Origin: Devosia sp. 66-14
GTDB taxonomy: Bacteria > Pseudomonadota > Alphaproteobacteria > Rhizobiales > Devosiaceae
Reading direction: 5' to 3'
Length of the DNA: 34,691 bases
Assembly (NCBI GenBank): GCA_001899085.1
Contig: MKVB01000011.1
Coordinates: 1-34,691, forward strand
Below the pieces are notes generated by a model. The model did no database searches and had not been told where the DNA came from. It saw only the letters and a program-made list of their open reading frames with translations. A program made the translations under genes and the position numbers. Positions within the stretch are counted from its first letter, which is position 1, and each line of letters opens with the position of its first letter. Positions 14,059 to 22,109 of the stretch are shown in pieces.

Positions 14059-15740
14059 CGGTCAGGTCTCGCGAGGCCGTCATCGGCATCCTCGATGGGC
14101 ACACCGACCAGCCGCACACCGAACAGGTCGTGCGGGTAGCCACCGAACTGTTCGACCACATCCTGGTCGGGCACCCGGCCGGCGTCATCGACATCGAATT
14201 CATACCAGCGCTGGCCACCGGCCGCGGTTCGCGCGCCGCCCGGCCGGATCTTCACCCCCAGCTGCCGGGCGAACTTTCTGACCAGCTCGCTGCGGAATTT
14301 CATGAACTCCGGTCGGCTGGGATCCGCCGAGGCCACGGTCGGCAGCGCCTGGCAGAACGGAATGTCGGAGCGCTCCACCTCGACGAGGTTGGCGAGCTTC
14401 TGGTGCAGCCCCCGGGTTCGTCGCTTGTAGCCGGACGAGAAAGTGTAGGCCGGCGCCGCTGCCCCATGGCGCACGATGCAGGTGGTATCGGTGATATCGT
14501 GCCGCGTGCCATCGGGAAGGCAAAGCATCGTCTTTCGACCGTCCTTCCTGATCAAGCCGCGTTGGTAGCGCTGCGGGTAGCGCTGCAGCACATAGGCGAC
14601 GAGCAGCTTGTTGATCGGCGCGGTCACCGGCGTGAATGGCTGCACCAGCCGGCCGACCAACTGCGCACGATCGAGCTTGACCACGGCCTTGTCGAGCCAC
14701 CCCTGGGCCCGGTAGTTCAGCAGTTTCAGGGCGTCGCGATAACCGGCGGCGAGAAACTCGGCGATCTCGTTGTCACGATCCGACCCGAATGGACCGCTGG
14801 GCCCGACGGCGGGTGGCATCATGTTGGCTGCTTGGGCCTCGATGTCCACGATCTTGCGCTCGATGGCGGAGCGCTCGAGCCTGTCCTCGGCATCGGGCAG
14901 GCGAGGCCGATGGTAGCGGCCGTGACGCAACTCGCCGATCAGGCGCACCGCCAGGTCGCGGCCATCGAGGGTGGAAAAACTCAGCCGGGCGAAATCCATC
15001 AGGCCACCATCGCCGGTGCCGCTGACGATCACCTCCTCTTCGTCCTCGCGCAGCCGGTCCACTGTGTCGCTCGACCAGTAGCTCTTGCTGACACTGCGCG
15101 ACAGATCGCGTTCCTGGCCGAAGCCGGTGGCGAGGATGACCAGATCATAGGAGCGTGGCTCGATATTGCCCCAACGACCGCCGGCAGAGCGCCCCTGGAG
15201 GCGCAGCGTGACTTCCGTGCCCTTGGCGGTGCGCACCGGCTTGCGCATGCCGCGCAGCCTGACCTGGTACTCGATCGAGTTGAGATGCTGCCGCAGATCG
15301 GTGTCCCATTCCTCGCGCAGGCCCGCCGCAACGTCGCGGGCGTTGGCCGCGAACCAGTTGAGGAAGGGCAGGCGGGTGGTCGGCCCGAAGTGTTCACCGA
15401 TCGGCCAGGTGTTGTAGCAAGGGTGGATTGGCCGGTGCCCGGCGCCGAACTGGGTCTTGATGGCGGTATCTTCCATCTCGATCAGCTCGGCCTGGGCAAA
15501 GCCAAGCCCATGCAAAGCGAGCTTGGCGGTGATGCCGGCAAGGCCCGCTCCAATCACGGCGATCCGCACCTGGTCGCCCAGCTTGCCCGCCGCGCTGAGC
15601 GCGGCCACCAGGTTGAGGGCGCGGTTCTGCTGGAAAGCAAAGCCGACGCGGATGCCGTATGGCCCCACCGAGTAGACACATTTGTCGTAGCCATCGACCT
15701 CGGCCGCCGCCAGGATCAACTCGGCAGTCGCAGTGTTCAC
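14055..15740 (-). CDS. FAD/NAD(P)-binding oxidoreductase-like protein, first gene of the PIN operon
   Basis: The start is taken as GTG 15740 because a GGGGGG run lies five bases upstream; a TTG at 15809 would add 23 unlikely residues. The 561-aa protein has a Rossmann dinucleotide motif at 60-80 (IAVIGAGLAGITAKLALHG), an acidic residue at the end of strand two (LIEMED), and the second family signature YDLVILATGFG. Segment GAGHRPIHPCYNTWP resembles FAD-contacting loops. It therefore most likely binds FAD and oxidises or reduces a small molecule. The C-terminal half (about 330-561) has no known domain. It leads the operon with the pseudoprotease and PIN protein. Bases 15741-15969 upstream contain its promoter region, with no gene. 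Confidence 0.78.
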   Translation of the reverse strand: MNTATAELILAAAEVDGYDKCVYSVGPYGIRVGFAFQQNRALNLVAALSAAGKLGDQVRIAVIGAGLAGITAKLALHGLGFAQAELIEMEDTAIKTQFGAGHRPIHPCYNTWPIGEHFGPTTRLPFLNWFAANARDVAAGLREEWDTDLRQHLNSIEYQVRLRGMRKPVRTAKGTEVTLRLQGRSAGGRWGNIEPRSYDLVILATGFGQERDLSRSVSKSYWSSDTVDRLREDEEEVIVSGTGDGGLMDFARLSFSTLDGRDLAVRLIGELRHGRYHRPRLPDAEDRLERSAIERKIVDIEAQAANMMPPAVGPSGPFGSDRDNEIAEFLAAGYRDALKLLNYRAQGWLDKAVVKLDRAQLVGRLVQPFTPVTAPINKLLVAYVLQRYPQRYQRGLIRKDGRKTMLCLPDGTRHDITDTTCIVRHGAAAPAYTFSSGYKRRTRGLHQKLANLVEVERSDIPFCQALPTVASADPSRPEFMKFRSELVRKFARQLGVKIRPGGARTAAGGQRWYEFDVDDAGRVPDQDVVEQFGGYPHDLFGVRLVGVPIEDADDGLARPDR

Positions 15741-15969
15741 GCGAGCCCCCCAAAAGCCCACCAGCCTGACGGCAAACGAGGCCGTCTGCCGCCGCGCGCT
15801 CAACTTCAAAACAAGGCTACAGTTGCAGCTATCGTCAGTCTATTGGCAGATCGACAATTATCACAAGTCCGAGCATATCGACGACGCGTGCAACATACTG
15901 TTGCGGGCGAAAATCGACCGGCTCTCTTCAAGGCGAAATTTGGCTCGGGGGACGCCGCAGCCGAGCAGC

Positions 15970-16296
15970 TCATTTGGTGCAGTCGAACCCGCCGGGATCG
16001 GTGACAGTGAAGGTGCGGTTGGCGTCGTAGGTTTCGCAGAACACCACGTCGCTGTCATTGGCCCCGAGCGAACCCTTGCAATCGGTCTGTCCGTCACCGC
16101 CCAGGTCGTTGCGGTGGTAGCAGATCGAGCTGCAGTCGCGGTTGGAGGCATTGGTGTTGGTGGCGAAGATGGTGACCCGGTGGCCGCCATCGCGGGTCTG
16201 GCACTGCATGGAAACGCCTAGCCGCCCGTCCGCGTCGGCATAGGCAGGCAGCGCCAGCAGCAACAGGCTGGCGATCACGAGAGAGCTGCGCAGCAT
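15970..16296 (-). CDS. Small secreted six-cysteine protein
   Basis: A 108-aa product starting at 16296 with GAGGAG eight bases upstream. Residues 1-20 are a signal peptide (MLRSSLVIASLLLLALPAYA). The mature part has six cysteines (QCQ, DCSSIC, DCK, FCE, FDC), enough for three disulfides, with beta-prone segments (GHRVTIFATNTNASN, DSDVVFCETYDANRTF). Its C-terminal GFDC recalls the end of the preceding PASTA-like gene's product (NGFDCICP). It is the last gene of the secreted operon, 44 bases after the PASTA gene. No family is recognised; extracellular or periplasmic. Confidence 0.75.
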   Translation of the reverse strand: MLRSSLVIASLLLLALPAYADADGRLGVSMQCQTRDGGHRVTIFATNTNASNRDCSSICYHRNDLGGDGQTDCKGSLGANDSDVVFCETYDANRTFTVTDPGGFDCTK

Positions 16297-16340
16297 CCGG
16301 TGTTCTCCTCTTATCGGGCAATCCCCGTGCCCCCGGCCCC

Positions 16341-16907
16341 TCACGGGCAGATGCAGTCGAAGCCGTTCTTGCTGCAATGCCACTGCGACTGCAGCTTGGG
16401 ATCGTTATAGGCAACCACGGTGATGGCCTTGTTCCGGCAGATCGGCGAGCCCGGCGCCGGCGTCAGCTTGTCGAAGCTGCGGGTCCAGCCCCGCTCGACG
16501 TAGCAGAACGGGACATCGCCGAATTCCTCGCGGATCTCGGTGGCAAAGCCGCGACCGGCCAGCCCGGCCGAGATCTGCTCAGGCGTGAGCTTGCGCGGGT
16601 CGCCGAACAGCGAGGGATCGGGCACCGATACGGATGTCGCGGTGAACAGCACGATCTTGACCTGCGCCTTGGGGACGACCGCGCCGGCCACCGGCGTCTG
16701 GTTGGAGACGATCAGTTCGGTGCCGGTGCACGACATGTCGTTGACGAACTCGGACAGGACGCCCAGATCGAGGATCCGGAGGGTCGCCTGAGCGACGGTC
16801 AGCCCCTTGAAGTCGGGAATGACGATTTCGTCCTGGGCCCGCACCGGGGCGGACCAGCAGATGGCCAGCAGGATCGCCGCCAGCAGGCTCAGCAGGCGCG
16901 GGCTCAC
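16341..16907 (-). CDS. Secreted PASTA-domain-like protein
   Basis: GTG 16907 is the start: it overlaps the previous stop (GTGA) and has GGAGG seven bases upstream. The 188-aa product has a signal peptide (1-24, LLSLLAAILLAICWSAPVRA) and a PASTA-like unit at 28-89 (IVIPDFKGLTVAQATLRIL, then NQTPVAGAVVPKAQVKIVL), with a second, more diverged one at about 92-167 (VPDPSLFGDPRKLTPEQI). PASTA domains bind peptidoglycan or related ligands in Gram-positive kinases, but also serve as simple binding modules. The tail (HCSKNGFDCICP) is Cys-rich. I infer an envelope or extracellular binding protein working with the neighbouring 604-aa protein. Confidence 0.75.
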   Translation of the reverse strand: MSPRLLSLLAAILLAICWSAPVRAQDEIVIPDFKGLTVAQATLRILDLGVLSEFVNDMSCTGTELIVSNQTPVAGAVVPKAQVKIVLFTATSVSVPDPSLFGDPRKLTPEQISAGLAGRGFATEIREEFGDVPFCYVERGWTRSFDKLTPAPGSPICRNKAITVVAYNDPKLQSQWHCSKNGFDCICP

Positions 16908-17746
16908 TTGGCGGCCTCCGAGAATTTGAGTCTCAGGGGCGGCTCGACCAGCAGGCCCTTGGCGTCGGCGGCGTAGCACCAGCCCTCGGGCCGGAAGGTC
17001 TCGACGTCGAGGGCGACGTCGAGGTCGAAGGCGCCGGCCTTCACCTGCGAGGTGACAGGCGCCGCGCGGAACAGTTCGCGCGACAAGCCGGATGAGCCGT
17101 CTTCGCTGAGGATCTCGATGTCGCCGACGAAATACTGATCGAACGAGGGGGTGGCGCGGGTGGGGAACAGGTGCCAGCTGAGCGGCTTGTCGGCATCGGC
17201 CGGCTGGGACGGATCATAGACCGGGACATAGTCGAAGCTCAGGGTCTGGCCATAGAGGTTGGAGATCGAGAGCTGGTCCTCGACGGAATAGGCGCCGGCC
17301 CAATCCAGCCCCGGCGCCTTGGTGGCGTTGCGGTCGAGCCCGATATGGAACAGGAAGGCGGCCGAGAAGCTGGCGCATTTGCGGATATCGGCATCGGGAT
17401 TGAGCTCGATCTCGGCGCGCACCAGCAGGCGCGCCGCGCCGCCCGGCTCCTGGGTGAACGAGCAGGCGGGGAAGTTCGCCTTGAGCAGCAGGCCGCCACC
17501 GGCTTGCTCCCCGGTCCAGGCGGGCGATTTCACCTTGCAGCCGACCCTCACGCGGGCCGGCGCGAAGGGCACCTCGTCCTGCTTGACCGCGTCGGCATCG
17601 GTGGGAACGGTGGCAGGCGCCGCTGCGCCGGCCTGCTGCTCGCCGGCGGCAGGCGCAGCGGGCTGCTCCTGCGCCATGAGCGGCACCGCCCCCAAGGCGA
17701 CGAGTCCGGCCGAAGCGATGAGCGCAGTGAGGATCGATCGGAACAT
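16904..17746 (-). CDS. 280-aa exported protein of unknown function
   Basis: The ATG at 17746 follows the stop of the large upstream gene with a one-base gap. A signal peptide covers about 1-25 (MFRSILTALIASAGLVALGA). An Ala/Pro-rich linker leads to a beta-rich domain from about 65 (VGCKVKSPAW, AARLLVRAEIELNP, YVPVYDPSQ, HLFPTRATPSFDQYFVGDI) with scattered cysteines (Cys70, and others near WCYAADAKG). It is coupled to the MACPF-like gene and the PASTA gene by spacing and overlap. I do not recognise a family. The linked expression suggests a chaperone, regulator or second subunit of the putative pore former. Confidence 0.65.
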   Translation of the reverse strand: MFRSILTALIASAGLVALGAVPLMAQEQPAAPAAGEQQAGAAAPATVPTDADAVKQDEVPFAPARVRVGCKVKSPAWTGEQAGGGLLLKANFPACSFTQEPGGAARLLVRAEIELNPDADIRKCASFSAAFLFHIGLDRNATKAPGLDWAGAYSVEDQLSISNLYGQTLSFDYVPVYDPSQPADADKPLSWHLFPTRATPSFDQYFVGDIEILSEDGSSGLSRELFRAAPVTSQVKAGAFDLDVALDVETFRPEGWCYAADAKGLLVEPPLRLKFSEAAK

Positions 17747-17747
17747 C

Positions 17748-19562
17748 TCAGTTCTTCCCGATCGCCTCGAGCGCGGCAAAGCTCAGGTTCTGATAGTTGG
17801 CCTCGCCCACCGTCTGCGAGATGAAGGCCTGCTGGCCGAACTGGCAGATCGGGTTGTCGATATTGTTGGCGCACAGGGCGCGGAACAGCGCCGAGGAGAC
17901 GTTGATCTTCTTGTGCTGGTTCAGCACCAGCGTCAGCCGCTTGAAGAAGGTTTCGTTGGCGAGCTTGAGGTCGTCGGCGCTGAGGTTGCCGCCGATGGCA
18001 GTCTTGAAATCGCCCCAGGCGGTGGTGACCTCCTGCTGGGCGGTTGCATCGAGCTCGCTGAAGAAGACCGGCCGCTGGGCAATCTCCCTGGCGGTCAGGG
18101 CGATGGCCTGCTGCACTGCCTGCTCGAAGCCGGCCGGGTTGCAGCTCTGCTGCACCGCCTGGGCGGTCCGGGTGGCCGACTGCAGGCTGGTGATCGCGCT
18201 GTCGAAACTGTCCGAGAGCGTCTGCGCCCGCTGGGCGTCGCTCTGCGGGGTGGCGCCGCCCAGCGGCTGGGCGATCGCCTGCTTCGGGTTCACCCGCTGG
18301 AGGGCCACAAAGCTTTGCTGCCAGGCCTGGCGCGCCGGATCCGACGGTGGCTTCTTGGCATCGGCAATGGCCTCGTCGCGGCAGAGCACCAGCGTGGCGG
18401 AGAGATCGGATGCGAGCCGCAAGGCGTCGGTGTTGGTCTGGAGATAGGTGTCGAACGGCAGGATGGCGAAGGGTTGCCGGCGGGCAGGGCCGGCAAGGCC
18501 CTGGGCCGAGAAATTGTCGTCGATCACCGAGCTGGTGCGCTCGAACACGTCGAGCGCCAGGAAGTAGGCCGACACGGCCTTCTTGAAGAACAGCGCGGTG
18601 ACGTCGTTGGTCTGGTTGAGCTTGCTGAGCGCGCTGTAGGGCAGGATGCCGATGCGCAGCGGGCGCGGCGTGGTGGAGGCCTCCTTGGGCAGGTTCAGCA
18701 GGCTGGTCTTGAGTTTCTCGTAGTCGACGGTCAACGGCCCGCCGGCGCCGCCCGACTTGAAGACGCTGACATTGGAGCGGGTGACCAGGCTGTTGTGCTT
18801 CTGCTTGGACTCGATTGATCCGGAGACGCTGAAGATGCCGCCGATATCGGCCTGGACCGACCCCTTGATGTCGGTCAGGCTCTTGGCATCCTCCGAACTC
18901 ATGGTCATGAAGGCCTGGACCGAGGCGCCCGAAACGATTGCTGCCACAAAGCCGTGGCCGCAATCTTCGATGTCCTCCTTGAAGTGGTCCTCCTTGAACG
19001 AGATCGAGGTCCTCGCCGGCCCGGCCTGTTCCGGCTGGCCCTGCACCGGCGCCGGCGGCGTGCCCGTGGGCGTTTCTGATTCCGGGTTGTCGACGAAGTT
19101 GTTGCCGACAAACGGCACCAGGTTCTTGGCGCCGAGCTTGTAGTCGAAGCTGGGTGCGGCAAACAGCGAACTGTTGGTGACGTCGGCGGTCAGCAGGAAT
19201 TTCTTGGTGTCGACGGTGAACTCTTCCTGGGTGAGGAAGTTCAGGCTGGCCGTGGCGTCGAGGATGGCCATCTTCAGCGAACCCGAGGCTGAGATATTCA
19301 GCTTCGACATGGTTTCGGTCTTGGAGGTCACCTCGTCGAAACGATAGCTGGTCTGCTGCGAGGGATCCTGCACGGCGCGGAAATCGACGCATGTTCCGGT
19401 GGCTGGACTGTCGGTCAGCAGGTTGTAGCCCTGGCCGAGCACCACGCCGGATTGCGGATACTCTACCCAGACCAGATCGTTGGCGTCAGATGCGTGCGTT
19501 TCAACTGAAACCAGGCCGCCGACAACTAGTGTTGCGGCAGCAAGCCATGCAGCAGCTCTCAC
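17748..19562 (-). CDS. Secreted MACPF-like putative pore-forming protein
   Basis: GTG 19562 is chosen: GGAGG lies six bases upstream, and a TTG at 19619 would give an atypical N-terminus. The 604-aa protein has a signal peptide (1-24, AAATLVVGGLVSVETHA). Residues 35-290 are beta-rich and match the general MACPF pattern: a leading 'GxGYN(L)L' (VLGQGYNLLTDS), alternating amphipathic strands (SKLNISASGSLKMAI, EEFTVDTKKFLLTADV), then IEDCGHGFVAAIVSGASVQA at about 198-217, where MACPF proteins have the Y-G-[TD]-H-F/Y core. Residues 300-604 are helical. MACPF proteins make membrane pores or adhesins. The fold is a pattern judgement; alternative: a secreted adhesin. It heads a four-gene exported operon, divergent from the eCIS. 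Confidence 0.55.
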   Translation of the reverse strand: MRAAAWLAAATLVVGGLVSVETHASDANDLVWVEYPQSGVVLGQGYNLLTDSPATGTCVDFRAVQDPSQQTSYRFDEVTSKTETMSKLNISASGSLKMAILDATASLNFLTQEEFTVDTKKFLLTADVTNSSLFAAPSFDYKLGAKNLVPFVGNNFVDNPESETPTGTPPAPVQGQPEQAGPARTSISFKEDHFKEDIEDCGHGFVAAIVSGASVQAFMTMSSEDAKSLTDIKGSVQADIGGIFSVSGSIESKQKHNSLVTRSNVSVFKSGGAGGPLTVDYEKLKTSLLNLPKEASTTPRPLRIGILPYSALSKLNQTNDVTALFFKKAVSAYFLALDVFERTSSVIDDNFSAQGLAGPARRQPFAILPFDTYLQTNTDALRLASDLSATLVLCRDEAIADAKKPPSDPARQAWQQSFVALQRVNPKQAIAQPLGGATPQSDAQRAQTLSDSFDSAITSLQSATRTAQAVQQSCNPAGFEQAVQQAIALTAREIAQRPVFFSELDATAQQEVTTAWGDFKTAIGGNLSADDLKLANETFFKRLTLVLNQHKKINVSSALFRALCANNIDNPICQFGQQAFISQTVGEANYQNLSFAALEAIGKN

Positions 19563-20134
19563 GGCGCCCCTCCAAATGTTCCCCGCATACAGGAAACTAC
19601 TGTGGCTCGCGCATGGCAAGAGGGATTCTCGCGGAAGTACTGAACATTGATGGATATCGTGCGGCGAGATGAGTTATGTGTCGTCGATCTGGCCCGAAAT
19701 GGAAGTTGCGATGGAGTGTAGGGTGCGGGCGCTGCAATAAAATCGTCATGTGGACTGTCATTTGTCTTCGGTGCGATGGGAGTGGATTGATTCCCGGCAT
19801 GGATAGATAAGCGGGGTGGGACGCCGCCGGGGCGAGGGGGTGGTGGTGGGCTGGTGCAGCGTCCGCCCGCTCCGGGCAAAAAAGTGATCGACGCGCCGTC
19901 CCGCTGTTCCGCTTCGATCAGCCGGTGAAGTGATCGCCGTAAGCCGGGCAGAAAATGCCGCTCTCACAAGGGATCGTGAACGTCACGTATTGATCACGCT
20001 GACGAAGTAATACCGTCGACGGCGCGAATCGTCTTGCAATCGATGCTAAATGTTCACTGGACGCCTACGGGAATCGTCGCTAGCGTGTTCGTACTATTGC
20101 TTTGACGTAACCGTATCAGGTGGGAGGCAGCGGC
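19563..20134. promoter_or_regulatory. Shared 572-bp regulatory region between toxin-like operon and eCIS
   Basis: No gene is supported here. It separates the divergent secreted operon and the injection-system operon, and is visibly AT-richer than both flanks from about 19620 to 19800 and 19970 to 20110. It should contain both promoters. A weak inverted repeat, CGTCA (19981-19985) and TGACG (20000-20004), lies about 130 bp before the eCIS start. I could not place a convincing -35/-10 pair, so the exact promoters are not called. Confidence 0.5.
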
Positions 20135-20503
20135 GTGCCCAAGCCCATTGCGTGGTCGTTCAATGCTGGATCGTCAGCGGCGAGTGTCGGTTCTACTGGA
20201 ACACTCGACGTCGAAGCGGTCACCGGCGCATCAATAGCTGTCGCCAAGGGCGCCAAGGTCGAGCTGGCCTTGCAGCTCGAGCATATCGACAAGCTGAAGT
20301 TCGTCTACATCGCGGCCGACAGCTATAGCGGCAAGATCAAGATCAAGGCGGGTGCGGCCGACGAGATCGGGCTCGAGGGGCCGGTGATCCTGTTCGGCGC
20401 CGCCATCGGCCTGCTGGGCCCGTCGTTTGCGACGCTCAGCGTGACCAATGGCGGGGCCGAGCCGGCCAATGTCGAAATCATGATCGGCGGCCAACTCTCG
20501 TAG
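20135..20503 (+). CDS. 122-aa beta-rich protein, first gene of the eCIS operon
   Basis: GTG 20135 is preceded by GGAGG seven bases upstream; a GTG at 20120 lies before the ribosome site. The product is small, Ala/Gly-rich and beta-prone, without a signal peptide: SAASVGSTGTLDVEAV, KLKFVYIAADSYSGKIKIKA, then VILFGAAIGLLGPSFATLSV and a final strand ANVEIMIGGQL. It lies 31 bases before the sheath gene in the same direction. Small unassigned leading proteins are often present in eCIS operons, but I cannot match this to a named one. It could be a minor structural, decoration or assembly-control protein. Confidence 0.7.
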   Translation: MPKPIAWSFNAGSSAASVGSTGTLDVEAVTGASIAVAKGAKVELALQLEHIDKLKFVYIAADSYSGKIKIKAGAADEIGLEGPVILFGAAIGLLGPSFATLSVTNGGAEPANVEIMIGGQLS

Positions 20504-20534
20504 AACTCTGGTTATTCGGCACGGAGCAGCGGCT

Positions 20535-22106
20535 ATGGCAGTGCAGACGAGCTATCCCGGCGTATATGTGAATGAGGTGCAGAGCGGCGTTCGCACGGTG
20601 GCGGGGGTGTCGACCTCGGTGACCGGCATCGTCGGGCGGTTCCTGCGCGGGCCGGTGAACGAGCCGGTGAGCTGCTTCAGCTTTGGCGAGTTTTCCCGAC
20701 GCTTCGGCGGGCTGGCGCTGAACACGCCGGCGGCCTATGCGGTCGACGATTTCTACGCCAATGGCGGCTCGGAAGCGCTGGTGGTCCGGCTGTTCAAGGC
20801 AGGGGCCGATGACGGCATGGCGCGGCTGGCGCTGAGCGGGCTGAAGCTGGTCGCAGCGAGCCCCGGTAGCTGGGGCGGCAAGTTGCAGGCGCAGGTCAGC
20901 TATCCCAACGCGGCGGCGGCCAAGGCCTATGTCGAGCTCCACCCCGAACTGGGCCTCGCCGTCGCCGACCTGTTCGACCTGCTGGTGTTCGACCAGGGCA
21001 CCAAGGCGCGCGAACAGTTCCGCAATCTGACGGTCAAGGACGCCGGCTCGCGCCGCGTCGATCGGGTGCTGAAGGCGGAATCGAACCTGGTGCGGCTCGA
21101 CCTCAAGGGCGATGGCACCCCCGACCTGCCGGGGGCGCGGCCGGCCGAGGGCGCCCTTACCGATTTTCAGGGCGGCAATGATGGGGCGCTGCTGTCGCCG
21201 GCCGAATACAAGGGCAACAAGGTTACCAAGACCGGCGTCCATGCGCTGCTCAAGGCCGATATTTTCAACCTGCTGGTGATCCCGCCCGATACGCGGGATG
21301 GCGATATCGATCCCGACGTCTGGGAGGCTGCCGCCGGGTTCTGCAGCGAGCGCCGCGCCTTCCTGATCGTGGATCCTCCGGCCAAGTGGGACGCCAACCC
21401 CGACAACGCCATCCAGGTGACGGTGGATGCGGCCAGCAACACGCCGCCGCTGAGCCTCACCAATGGCGGCAATGCCGGGTTGTTCTTTCCTCGGCTGCAG
21501 CGGCGCGACCCGCTGCGCGGCGGGCAGATCGACTATTTCGTGCCGGGCGGCGCCATTGCCGGCATCATGGCGCGCACCGACGCGAACCGCGGGGTGTGGA
21601 AGGCGCCGGCCGGCATCGAGGCGACGATCTCGGGCGCCGACGGGCTGACCTTCAAGATGACCGATGACGAAAATGGCAAGCTGAACCCCTTGGGCGTGAA
21701 CTGCCTCAGGAGCTTCCCCAATGTCGGCCGGGTGGTGTGGGGCGCCCGCACCATGCGCGGCTCCGACCAACTGGCCGACGACTACAAGTACATCCCGGTG
21801 CGGCGGCTGGCCTTGTTCATCGAGGAGAGCCTGTTCCGCGGTACCAAGTGGGTGGTGTTCTCGCCCAATGACGAGCCGCTGTGGTCGCAGATCCGGCTCA
21901 ATGTCGGGGCGTTCATGCAGCGGCTGTTCCGGCAGGGGGCGTTCCAGGGCGCGAGCCCCAGGCAGGCCTATTTCGTCAAATGTGACCGCGAGACCACCAC
22001 GCAGGACGATATCAACCGCGGCATCGTCAACATCGCCGTGGGCTTTGCGCCGCTGCTGCCGGCCGAATTCGTCGTCATCAATATCCAGCAGATCCGGGAG
22101 GCCTAG
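20535..22106 (+). CDS. eCIS contractile tail sheath protein
   Basis: A 523-aa phage-tail-sheath-family protein (Afp2/Pvc2-like). N-terminus: YPGVYVNEVQSGVRTVAGVS with the strand that inserts into a neighbouring subunit; then VTGIVGRFLRGPVNEP and FSRRFGGLALNTPAAYAVDD. The conserved C-terminal core is present: WKAPAGIEATISGADG, FPNVGRVVWGARTM, RRLALFIEESLFRGTKWVVF, and the final QDDINRGIVNIAVGFAPLLP strand that attaches to the next subunit. Sheath subunits surround the inner tube in six-start rings and shorten to drive it into the target. Only one sheath gene is visible in the window, whereas Afp/PVC loci have several. It precedes the tube gene by three bases. Confidence 0.96.
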   Translation: MAVQTSYPGVYVNEVQSGVRTVAGVSTSVTGIVGRFLRGPVNEPVSCFSFGEFSRRFGGLALNTPAAYAVDDFYANGGSEALVVRLFKAGADDGMARLALSGLKLVAASPGSWGGKLQAQVSYPNAAAAKAYVELHPELGLAVADLFDLLVFDQGTKAREQFRNLTVKDAGSRRVDRVLKAESNLVRLDLKGDGTPDLPGARPAEGALTDFQGGNDGALLSPAEYKGNKVTKTGVHALLKADIFNLLVIPPDTRDGDIDPDVWEAAAGFCSERRAFLIVDPPAKWDANPDNAIQVTVDAASNTPPLSLTNGGNAGLFFPRLQRRDPLRGGQIDYFVPGGAIAGIMARTDANRGVWKAPAGIEATISGADGLTFKMTDDENGKLNPLGVNCLRSFPNVGRVVWGARTMRGSDQLADDYKYIPVRRLALFIEESLFRGTKWVVFSPNDEPLWSQIRLNVGAFMQRLFRQGAFQGASPRQAYFVKCDRETTTQDDINRGIVNIAVGFAPLLPAEFVVINIQQIREA

Positions 22107-22109
22107 GCG

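Noticed and set aside
14130-16004. 624-codon open frame on the + strand opposite the oxidoreductase gene
   Set aside because: Antisense shadow caused by high GC; its product is Gly/Ala/Arg/Asp-rich without domains, while the - strand frame has Rossmann motifs and coupled neighbours.
16324-16347. Inverted repeat CCCGTG...CACGGG at the end of the PASTA gene
   Set aside because: Arms of only six bases, no T-run, and it overlaps the stop codon; too weak for a terminator call.
19865-19883. Hairpin GCCCGCTCCGGGC followed by six A, possible terminator
   Set aside because: The run is A on the + strand, so T precedes the hairpin on the - strand; neither strand has hairpin then T-run.
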